This document shows, one piece after another, positions 6,124 to 12,515 of a stretch of DNA of 15,911 nt. Both the position numbers and the translations under genes were made by a program. Position 1 is the stretch's first letter, and every line of letters starts with the position of its first letter. The notes beneath the pieces are model-generated. The model was not told the origin of the DNA and did no database searches. It was given only the letters and a program-made list of their open reading frames with translations. Origin of the DNA: an uncultured Veillonella sp. Lineage in GTDB: Bacteria; Bacillota; Negativicutes; Veillonellales; Veillonellaceae. The stretch covers positions 1-15,911 of the forward strand of contig NZ_CALLVP010000007.1 in the NCBI RefSeq assembly GCF_938010505.1, written 5' to 3'.

Positions 6124-7062
6124 CTACTTTAGCACGCTTGTCATTACGCCACTAACAACTGTATATGGATCGCTTTCGCGCTCATTAACAGCTGTCACTT
6201 GGCTATTAAATTCGTCGCTTGTAATGATTTTTTCAGCTACATAACGACCAATTTGTTCATTAATCATTGCGATGATTTCATCACGAGTACGTTCTGCCCG
6301 ACGAGATTCCAATTCACCAGAATCTTCAAGATACTCAAAATGTTCATCTAAGGCTTCGATGAGTTCATCTACACCTTGGTCCTTGCTAGCAATTGTGCGC
6401 TTAATTGGTGGGCGCCATTTTACCTCGCGAGAGTCTAGGTCTAGCATCATTTCAATTTCTACATTCAAACGATCGCAACCATCTCGGTCAGCTTTATTGA
6501 TAGCAAATACATCGCCGATTTCAAGAATACCCGCTTTGATAGCTTGGATATCATCACCGAGACCAGGAACAAGTACAACTAATGTAGTGTCCGCATTTTT
6601 TACGATATCTACTTCAGATTGACCTACACCTACTGTTTCAATGATTACTAAATCCATACCAAAGGCATCCATAAGTTTTACAACGTCTGCAGTCTTTTTG
6701 GATAAACCACCAAGACTACCACGCGTGCCCATGCTTCGAATGAATACATTTTCGTTTAATGTTAAGTCATTCATTCGAATACGGTCCCCCAAGATAGCAC
6801 CACCAGAGAATGGGCTAGTTGGGTCGATGGCAACGATACCGATTTTTTTACCTTGATCTAGATAATGTTTAACAACTTTATCTGTCAAAGTACTTTTACC
6901 AGCACCAGGGGCCCCAGTAATACCGAGAATACGTGCATTCCCTGTTTTAGGGTAAATAGCCTTCATAATATCGATGGCATTATCATACTCGTTTTCTACA
7001 GCTGTGATAGACCGTGCTAAGGCTAGTCTTGAACCTTCAAAAAGGCCTTTAACTAAATCCAT
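6124..7062 (-). CDS. meaB: MeaB/ArgK-type G-protein chaperone of methylmalonyl-CoA mutase
   Basis: GTPase that protects the B12-dependent mutase and gates loading and replacement of adenosylcobalamin. The 312-aa product has the Walker A motif GAPGAGKST (50-58), a Mg-binding/switch segment AIDPTSPFSGGAILGDRIRM (78-97), switch II-like ETVGVGQSE (142-150) and the guanine-specificity motif NKAD (189-192). The C-terminal region is helical and charged, as expected of the dimerisation arm. Three starts are possible: GTG 7072-7074, GTG 7069-7071 and ATG 7060-7062. I chose the ATG because AGGTGG is 8 nt before it and overlaps the GTGs. It lies directly after the two mutase genes, the usual genomic association. 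The old name ArgK (arginine transport kinase) is not appropriate. Confidence 0.95.
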   Translation of the reverse strand: MDLVKGLFEGSRLALARSITAVENEYDNAIDIMKAIYPKTGNARILGITGAPGAGKSTLTDKVVKHYLDQGKKIGIVAIDPTSPFSGGAILGDRIRMNDLTLNENVFIRSMGTRGSLGGLSKKTADVVKLMDAFGMDLVIIETVGVGQSEVDIVKNADTTLVVLVPGLGDDIQAIKAGILEIGDVFAINKADRDGCDRLNVEIEMMLDLDSREVKWRPPIKRTIASKDQGVDELIEALDEHFEYLEDSGELESRRAERTRDEIIAMINEQIGRYVAEKIITSDEFNSQVTAVNERESDPYTVVSGVMTSVLK

Positions 7063-7090
7063 TCGCTTCACCACCTATCTTCGAATATGG

Positions 7091-7127
7091 GAATAGAGGG
7101 ATTCATCTATTCTAGCTGAGTCCCTCT
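7091..7127 (-). promoter_or_regulatory. Two mutually exclusive 7-bp stems between mcmB and meaB
   Basis: AGAGGGA (7095-7101) can pair with TCCCTCT (7121-7127), and GAATAGA (7091-7097) can pair with TCTATTC (7106-7112). The segments overlap, so only one helix can form at a time. There is no T-run, so it is not a plain terminator. It may be a translational control or processing element for meaB. The pairing is direct observation; the function is a guess. Confidence 0.3.
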
Positions 7128-7141
7128 CACCCATTAATTTA

Positions 7142-7537
7142 TTATTTTACGTTTTCGTTGATGAAGTTAACGATATCACCAGTTGGTGTACCAGGTGTGA
7201 ATACAGCAGCTACGCCAGCATCTTTCAAGCCAGGGATATCAGCGTCAGGAATAACGCCGCCGCCGATTACAAGTACATCACCCATGCCTTTTTCTTTCAA
7301 AAGTTCAACAATTTTAGGGAACAATGTGTTGTGAGCACCGGAAAGAAGGGATAATGCTACTACATTAACGTCTTCAGAAAGAGCTGCTTCAACGATTTGT
7401 TCTGGAGTTTGACGAAGACCTGTGTAGATTACTTCGAAACCAGCATCGCGAAGAGCGCGTGCTACTACTTTTGCACCACGGTCATGACCATCAAGACCTG
7501 GTTTTGCTACGATTACTCTAATACGTTTTTCTGCCAT
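7142..7537 (-). CDS. mcmB: Methylmalonyl-CoA mutase small subunit, B12-binding
   Basis: Cobalamin-binding partner of the mutase catalytic subunit. The 131-aa product is a stand-alone B12-binding Rossmann domain. The base-off/His-on signature DxHxxG is present as Asp16, His18 and Gly21 in KPGLDGHDRGAK; His18 would ligate cobalt. It is followed by the expected SLLSGAH (68-74) and GGGVIPDADI (91-100) segments, and GTPTGDIVNFI at the end. In most bacteria and in animals this domain is fused to the C-terminus of the large subunit; here it is separate, as in some archaea and anaerobes. ATG 7535-7537 follows GGAGG closely. The 28-bp gap to the large-subunit gene supports coupled expression. The symbol is given by function; naming of split mutases varies. 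Confidence 0.93.
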   Translation of the reverse strand: MAEKRIRVIVAKPGLDGHDRGAKVVARALRDAGFEVIYTGLRQTPEQIVEAALSEDVNVVALSLLSGAHNTLFPKIVELLKEKGMGDVLVIGGGVIPDADIPGLKDAGVAAVFTPGTPTGDIVNFINENVK

Positions 7538-7565
7538 GATTTATTACCTCCGAAATTAGCCGATA

Positions 7566-9212
7566 TTATAATGTGGAATGAGCTTCGTATTCACCGAATA
7601 CTTCGCGCAATACATTACAAATTTCACCCAAAGTAGCATATGTTTTAACTGCTTCAAGAATTAATGGCATCAAGTTAACGTTTTCATCAGCTGCGCCTTT
7701 TTTAAGAGCTGCCAATGCTGCATCAACTGCTGCTTGATCGCGGTTAGCGCGAACTGCTTGAGTTTTCTTGGATTGGTTTACACCTACGGAAGCATCTACA
7801 CGAAGCAAGTCTTTTGGAGCTTCTTCTTCAACTTGGAATTTGTTTACGCCAACGATTGTACGCAAGCCAGATTCAACTTCCATTTGCCATTTGTAAGCGG
7901 ATTCTTGAATTTCTTTTTGGATGTAGCCTTTTTCGATTGCTACTACAGCGCCGCCCATTTCATCAATTTTCTTGATGTATGTCATAGCTTCGTCATAGAT
8001 AGCGTTAGTCATAGCTTCTACATAGTAGGAACCGCCCAATGGGTCAACTACGTCAGCCAAACCAGATTCGTAAGCCACGATTTGTTGAGTACGAAGAGCT
8101 ACTTGTACAGATGCTTCTGTAGGAAGAGCCAAAGCTTCGTCACGAGAGTTTGTATGTAAGGATTGAGTACCGCCCATTACAGCAGCTGCAGTTTGAAGAG
8201 CAACACGAACGATGTTGTTATCAACTTGTTGTGCAGTCAACATAGAACCAGCTGTTTGAGTATGTACACGAAGCATCATGGATTTTGGTTTTTTAGCACC
8301 AAAACGTTCTTTCATGATAGTTGCCCATAAGCGACGGGATGCGCGGAATTTAGCAACTTCTTCAAGTACGTTGTTATGAGCATTCCAGAAGAAGGAAAGA
8401 CGACCAGCGAAGGAGTCAACGTCAAGACCAGCTTTCAAAGCTGCTTCTACGTACGCGATACCATCTGCAATTGTAAATGCGATTTCTTGCGCTGCTGTGG
8501 AACCTGCTTCACGGATATGGTAACCAGAGATAGAAATTGTATTCCATTTAGGAACGTATTGAGAACAATATTCGAAGATATTAGTGATCAAACGCATGGA
8601 AGGTTTTGGAGGGAAAATGTAAGTACCGCGAGCTGCATACTCTTTCAAAATATCATTTTGAATTGTACCCATCAATTCAGTAGAAGGTACACCTTGTTTT
8701 TCAGCTACTGCGATATACATTGCCAACAAAACAGACGCTGGAGCGTTGATTGTCATGGATGTGGATACTTTGCCAAGGTCGATGCCGTCGAACAAGATTT
8801 CCATATCTTTCAAGGAGTCAATCGCAACACCTACTTTACCAACTTCACCTTCAGCCATAACGTCATCAGAGTCATAACCGATTTGTGTAGGTAAGTCGAA
8901 TGCACAGGAAAGACCAGTTGCACCAGACTCGATTAGGTAACGGTAACGTTTGTTGGATTCTTCAGCAGTTGCAAAACCTGCATACATACGCATTGTCCAG
9001 AAACGGCCACGGTACATAGTAGGTTGTACACCACGAGTATAAGGGAATTCGCCAGGCATCCCCAAATCGCGTTCATAGTCGAAACCTTCGATATCAACTG
9101 GTGTATATACACGGTTGTACTTCAAGTTTTGACGTTCTGGAGTTTTTGCACTTCTTTCGTCACAAAGTTTGTTATACTCAGCAATTTGGGCTTTTAAGTT
9201 TTCGTAAGCCAT
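7566..9212 (-). CDS. mcmA: Methylmalonyl-CoA mutase large (catalytic) subunit
   Basis: Catalyses the radical rearrangement of succinyl-CoA to (R)-methylmalonyl-CoA with adenosylcobalamin. The 548-aa product covers the substrate-binding TIM barrel and lacks the B12 domain, which is supplied by the next gene. Landmarks are TMYRGRFWTMRMYAGFATAEESN (65-87), FDLPTQIGYDSD (105-116), GTIQNDILKEYAARGTYIFPP (182-202) and SISGYHIREAG (227-237). Tyr67 and Arg195 align with Tyr89 and Arg207 of the Propionibacterium mutase, which contact the substrate carboxylate. Isobutyryl-CoA mutases have Phe and Gln there, so the methylmalonyl substrate is supported. His232 matches the catalytic His244. ATG 9210-9212 lies 11 nt after AGGAGG. 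Two nearer ATGs are in another frame and give only a 9-codon peptide. Confidence 0.96.
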   Translation of the reverse strand: MAYENLKAQIAEYNKLCDERSAKTPERQNLKYNRVYTPVDIEGFDYERDLGMPGEFPYTRGVQPTMYRGRFWTMRMYAGFATAEESNKRYRYLIESGATGLSCAFDLPTQIGYDSDDVMAEGEVGKVGVAIDSLKDMEILFDGIDLGKVSTSMTINAPASVLLAMYIAVAEKQGVPSTELMGTIQNDILKEYAARGTYIFPPKPSMRLITNIFEYCSQYVPKWNTISISGYHIREAGSTAAQEIAFTIADGIAYVEAALKAGLDVDSFAGRLSFFWNAHNNVLEEVAKFRASRRLWATIMKERFGAKKPKSMMLRVHTQTAGSMLTAQQVDNNIVRVALQTAAAVMGGTQSLHTNSRDEALALPTEASVQVALRTQQIVAYESGLADVVDPLGGSYYVEAMTNAIYDEAMTYIKKIDEMGGAVVAIEKGYIQKEIQESAYKWQMEVESGLRTIVGVNKFQVEEEAPKDLLRVDASVGVNQSKKTQAVRANRDQAAVDAALAALKKGAADENVNLMPLILEAVKTYATLGEICNVLREVFGEYEAHSTL

Positions 9213-9240
9213 GTTTTCATCATCCTCCTAAAAAAACAGG

Positions 9241-10746
9241 TTATTTTTTCATGCTTCCAGTTTCTGTGAAGCGTTTATGCCAAGAAAGAGCTTCGTCAAG
9301 CAACATTGGTGTATGGGCATTTTTTGTTGCTGCTAATGCTTTTTCTAGGTATTCAGTTAACATTGGTTTGTAGTCTGGGTGAGCACATTTTTCAATAATC
9401 AAACGAGCTCTTTCCACTGGGCTCAAACCACGGCAGTCAGCCACACCTTGTTCTGTACAGAAAATCATAGTGTCATGTTCTGTATGATCTACGTGAGATA
9501 CATAAGGAACGATGGAACTGATGTCACCGTCTTTAGCAACGGAGTTAGTACAGAAGATTGTGAGGTATGCGCTACGAGCGAAGTCGCCGGAGCCACCAAC
9601 ACCGTTCATCATTTTCGTACCCATGATATGAGTAGAGTTTACATTGCCAAAAATATCAAATTCAATTGCAGTATTCATGGCAATAACGCCAAGGCGTCTT
9701 GCGATACCAGGGTTGTTAGAAATTTCTTGAGGTCGAAGAATAATTTTTTTACGATATTCATCGATATTGTCATAGAAACGTTTCAACCCTTCTGGAGAAG
9801 GACTCAATGCAGTACCGGAACATACAGTTACTTTACCTGCATCGATAAGGTCAAACATACCATCTTGAATAACTTCAGTGAAGATAGACAAGTTAGTGAA
9901 AGGACCTTTAGCAAGACCACTGATTACAGCGTTTGCTACGGAACCTACACCAGATTGCAATGGAAGTAAGTTTTCTGGCAAGCGACCACCTTTGATTTCA
10001 TTTTGGAAGAATTCAATCAAATGTTGGCTCATTTTTTTAGCGTCATCATCGATAGGAGCTAGAGGTCTAGTTGTATCAGGAATGTCGCAAGGAACGATAG
10101 CCACAATTTTTGCAGGGTCGCAAGGAATTGCTTCAGTACCAATACGATCACCAGCAGTTTCCAATGGAATTGGTTTACGATATGGTGGATCGAGTGGTTC
10201 GTAGATATCATGCATACCTACCAAAGAAAGTGGTTGAGATACGTTTACTTCTACGATAACTTTTTTCGCTTGGCTCACAAATGTTGGGGAGTTACCAACA
10301 GATGTTGTAGGAACAATGGAGCCATCTTCGTTGATTTGTGCAGCTTCGATAATTGCTACATCTAAATCGCCAAAGAAGCCATAGCGAACGTTTTGTGCCA
10401 TTGTGCTTAAATGCATATCAATATAATTGATTTTACCGCTATTTAAAGCTTTACGAGTGTCCCCATTAGTTTGATATGGGAAACGACGATTAATACCGTT
10501 AACGCGAGTCAACGCACCGTCAGCTTCATCACCTACGGAAGCACCTGTCCACAAATCGATTTTGAATGGTTCTTTTTCCATTCTTTCTGCCAATGCCAAT
10601 GGCACAGCTTTTACATAACCTGATGGAGTAAAGCCGGAAATACCAACTTTATCGTTAGGGTTAATCAAAAGAGCTGCTTCAGAAGCAGTGACAATTTTAC
10701 CTTGGAGGTCCGCGCTTTTAACGCGGTCTTTGATGTCCATCACCAT
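9241..10746 (-). CDS. Acetyl-CoA hydrolase/transferase family CoA-transferase, probably propionyl-CoA:succinate
   Basis: Moves CoA between acyl groups through a glutamyl-CoA intermediate. In this operon the likely reaction is propionyl-CoA + succinate to propionate + succinyl-CoA, which recharges the mutase; acetate may also be accepted. The 501-aa product is full length for the family. The conserved catalytic segment SIFTEVIQDGMFDL puts the reactive residue at Glu291, close to Glu294 of AarC. Other family blocks are QSGVGSVANAV (264-274), MMNGVGGSGDFARSAY (379-394) and FCTEQGVADCRGLSP (429-443). Four in-frame ATGs lie at the start; I chose 10744-10746 because AAGGAG is 6 nt upstream. It is the first gene after the main promoter, 28 bp before the mutase. 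Family members are also called scpC, ygfH, cat1 or aarC, and sequence alone does not fix the acyl preference. Confidence 0.93.
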   Translation of the reverse strand: MVMDIKDRVKSADLQGKIVTASEAALLINPNDKVGISGFTPSGYVKAVPLALAERMEKEPFKIDLWTGASVGDEADGALTRVNGINRRFPYQTNGDTRKALNSGKINYIDMHLSTMAQNVRYGFFGDLDVAIIEAAQINEDGSIVPTTSVGNSPTFVSQAKKVIVEVNVSQPLSLVGMHDIYEPLDPPYRKPIPLETAGDRIGTEAIPCDPAKIVAIVPCDIPDTTRPLAPIDDDAKKMSQHLIEFFQNEIKGGRLPENLLPLQSGVGSVANAVISGLAKGPFTNLSIFTEVIQDGMFDLIDAGKVTVCSGTALSPSPEGLKRFYDNIDEYRKKIILRPQEISNNPGIARRLGVIAMNTAIEFDIFGNVNSTHIMGTKMMNGVGGSGDFARSAYLTIFCTNSVAKDGDISSIVPYVSHVDHTEHDTMIFCTEQGVADCRGLSPVERARLIIEKCAHPDYKPMLTEYLEKALAATKNAHTPMLLDEALSWHKRFTETGSMKK

Positions 10747-10817
10747 TACCATCTCCTTTAAGAGTAACATTGTATAAACGACAGTTTAATCTCTTGGTCG
10801 TTCCTTAAACCGACTTC

Positions 10818-10846
10818 ATCGTAGTTCAGAACCAATGTATTGTCAA
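10818..10846 (-). promoter_or_regulatory. Main promoter of the methylmalonyl-CoA operon
   Basis: On the minus strand a perfect -35 box TTGACA (10841-10846) is followed by a 17-bp spacer and the -10 box TACGAT (10818-10823), which keeps the TA---- and AT ends of the consensus. Transcription would begin near 10811, giving a leader of about 65 nt before the CoA-transferase start. The strong -35 and weaker -10 fit a promoter that responds to an activator. Confidence 0.75.
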
Positions 10847-10850
10847 CTTA

Positions 10851-10902
10851 TATGACTAAAATGTATTTTTTATCACACTTCACTAGTGTATTATGACTAA
10901 AA
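10851..10902 (-). promoter_or_regulatory. Two 11-bp direct repeats with an inverted repeat between them
   Basis: TTTTAGTCATA on the minus strand occurs at 10851-10861 and 10892-10902, 41 bp apart, which is close to four helical turns. The nearer copy ends four bases from the -35 box. Between them is an inverted repeat, ACACT-AGTGA-AGTGT (about 10875-10889), which includes the palindrome CACTAGTG. This layout resembles paired operator half-sites, with a regulator bound on one DNA face. I cannot name the regulator. Confidence 0.5.
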
Positions 10903-11103
10903 CGCATGAGTTTTTACATTTTCACATAAGTTTTATTCACACCGTTATAACTCACAGGAATTATCGATTTAGTAGTATATATTGATGTTTTCCATCTACA
11001 TCGAACTATCTCTATACAATATATAGAACCCTCTCAATATAAAACAATATTCTATACACAAGAAATGCCCCGCACACCTCCCTATAAAGATACAATGATA
11101 TGC

Positions 11104-11166
11104 AAAAAACCGGCTCTCAAATGCAAGCAATAATGTTCAATTATCTCTAACATTAGAAAACCGGTT
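11104..11166 (-). terminator. Intrinsic terminator with nested stems after the valS-folC-ligase operon
   Basis: Minus-strand outer arms at 11156-11166 (AACCGGTTTTC) and 11108-11118 (GAGAGCCGGTT) pair over 11 positions with two G-U pairs. Inside is a second 7-bp stem, TAATGTT (11149-11155) with AACATTA (11131-11137). A run of six T (11104-11109) follows, four of them beyond the stem. It is about 100 bp after the stop of the ligase-type gene and prevents read-through into the next promoter region. The long branched loop is unusual for a plain terminator. Confidence 0.8.
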
Positions 11167-11197
11167 AATAATACTTAAACTTACCCTACCAAGGTAT
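11104..11197 (-). ncRNA. Possible short non-coding RNA ending at the nested terminator
   Basis: An extended -10 motif TGGTATAAT lies at 11204-11212 on the minus strand, about 7 bp before a potential start near 11197. RNA from there to the T-run would be about 94 nt, with a small TACC/GGTA hairpin at its 5' end and the branched terminator structure at its 3' end. No clear -35 box is present, and the motif could be chance in AT-rich DNA. The same stretch may simply be the 3' untranslated region of the upstream operon. Confidence 0.3.
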
Positions 11198-11267
11198 GTA
11201 TAAATTATACCATATTATGAAATTATATCGCTACCATAAAACTTACTAATTATACAAGATATACCTT

Positions 11268-12506
11268 TTAAGTATGGTTATTCGTTGAAAGTTGTACTTT
11301 CACAAAGGCCCCAACCCAACCAAGAAGTTGCCAAAAAACGATGGTAACTTGATGACTATAGAGCTCAAAATCAGATAATCCACTAAAGAGAACACCGACG
11401 GCTAAAGCACCTATACCTATCTGTGCAGCTTGTCGGAACGTATCCCCTTTCAAGCGAACAGATGTAACAACATGACCTACGATAACTGCTAGGAATGATA
11501 GCAAGCCAGGAATTCCTGTTTCAGCCAATATATTTAAATATAAATTATGGGCATGATACATCAATACATTAGGCCCTTGAATGTAATAGTTATAATCTGG
11601 ATAGACTAAATAGAATGTATTCCACCCTATACCAAAGATTGGATTTTCTCGTACGATATACATCGTACTATCCCATAGAGCCCAACGAAGATCTGATGAC
11701 GTATCGTGACCTTGAAATATAGACCAAAGGCGTGAAGCAATCTCCCCTTCGTAGAAGTACAGAATTATAGGGATTACTAACAAGGATAAAAATAGTCGTC
11801 GCTCTACGAAAATAGCCCAATACAGAATCATAGCCGCAAAGCTAATCCAAATGCCACGAGAATAAGTTAAGAGCATCGTTAAAAATAATACGACACCAAT
11901 GATCAGCATTGTAAGAACTTCACGAGTGCGATTTTCTTTCATATATACAAGAATATAGCTGATACATACACTGAGTACCATCAATAAATAGGCTCCTAAT
12001 AAATTAGGATTTTGCAATGTAGACGCCATTCTACGCATCAATTTTGGAAACTGAGCTGCATCTACCCATTCTTTTATATGTATATTGGGAACAAATATAT
12101 ACTGATAGGCCCCAATTATGCATACAAGAACGGCTGTGCCTAAAAAGGCACGGAGAAAATAATTCCACTGTTTAGGTGTTTTAATATAGGTACGAACTAA
12201 ATAGTACATACCCCCACCAGCTACAATTTGGTAGAACCAACTCTGAATAGACCAGTCCCAGTTTGGAGACATTAACGACGATATGCCTGTCCATATAACA
12301 AAAAACATAACAGTCCAGGATAGATAACCTGTCGGCAGACTCAATGATTTACTAGAAATTAAATCATATAATGCTAGACCTATGGCTAACCAGAGGAGTA
12401 CATCTCCTACCATTGGTTGAAGAGGCATCGCAACAGCAACACCATAAATTAATCGTTCTATATAAAAGCTAAGTCGCTTCTGATTGGGAATGAGTGAGAG
12501 TTCCAT
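11268..12506 (-). CDS. O-antigen ligase/polymerase (WaaL/Wzy) family membrane protein
   Basis: Polytopic inner-membrane glycosyl-transfer protein that would join or polymerise lipid-linked sugar chains for lipopolysaccharide or another surface polysaccharide. The 412-aa product has about ten or more hydrophobic segments. It carries the family's C-terminal periplasmic loop pattern: NPIFGIGWNTFYLVYP, then MYHAHNLYLNILAETGIPGLL. The HAHN..L..L.E.G..G core is typical of the Wzy_C/O-antigen ligase domain, and Arg residues such as YSRGIW precede it. ATG 12504-12506 sits behind AAGGTGAG and 9 bp after folC, so it is translated from the same message as folC and valS. No other surface-polysaccharide gene is in the window. 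Sequence alone cannot separate ligase from polymerase. Such a gene fits a didermal Firmicute. Confidence 0.82.
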   Translation of the reverse strand: MELSLIPNQKRLSFYIERLIYGVAVAMPLQPMVGDVLLWLAIGLALYDLISSKSLSLPTGYLSWTVMFFVIWTGISSLMSPNWDWSIQSWFYQIVAGGGMYYLVRTYIKTPKQWNYFLRAFLGTAVLVCIIGAYQYIFVPNIHIKEWVDAAQFPKLMRRMASTLQNPNLLGAYLLMVLSVCISYILVYMKENRTREVLTMLIIGVVLFLTMLLTYSRGIWISFAAMILYWAIFVERRLFLSLLVIPIILYFYEGEIASRLWSIFQGHDTSSDLRWALWDSTMYIVRENPIFGIGWNTFYLVYPDYNYYIQGPNVLMYHAHNLYLNILAETGIPGLLSFLAVIVGHVVTSVRLKGDTFRQAAQIGIGALAVGVLFSGLSDFELYSHQVTIVFWQLLGWVGAFVKVQLSTNNHT

Positions 12507-12515
12507 AGTCTCACC

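Larger units (their letters stand above)
10747..11103 (-). promoter_or_regulatory. Gene-free control region of the succinate-to-propionate operon
   Basis: No credible gene is present. The stretch holds the main promoter, a leader of about 65 nt, paired 11-bp direct repeats, an inverted repeat, three evenly spaced TCACA boxes at 10922, 10937 and 10952 (with a fourth at 10873), and short AT-rich inverted repeats near 10990-11030. The amount of organised sequence upstream of the -35 box suggests regulated expression. Confidence 0.6.

Noticed and set aside
7063..7074. GTG starts four and three codons upstream of the chosen meaB ATG
   Set aside because: They overlap the AGGTGG ribosome-binding site that is well placed for the ATG.
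8376..8894. Plus-strand open frame of 172 aa, and others opposite mmdA, mcmA and the CoA-transferase
   Set aside because: They are antisense to strongly conserved enzymes, rich in Cys/His/Phe as expected for shadow frames, and resemble no protein family.
9213..9228. Tandem ATGATG just after the AGGAGG of mcmA as an alternative start or leader peptide
   Set aside because: The frame ends after nine codons and the ATGs abut the ribosome-binding site. I see no attenuator-like structure with it.
10747..10811. Riboswitch (cobalamin type) in the leader of the B12-dependent operon
   Set aside because: The leader is only about 65 nt, far shorter than a cobalamin riboswitch, and I found no B12-box-like conserved sequence.
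11012..11077. GTG-started 21-codon frame behind GGGAGG on the minus strand
   Set aside because: The ribosome-binding site overlaps the start codon, and the peptide (MCGAFLVYRILFYIERVLYIV) has no recognisable feature. It is too short to support without conservation.
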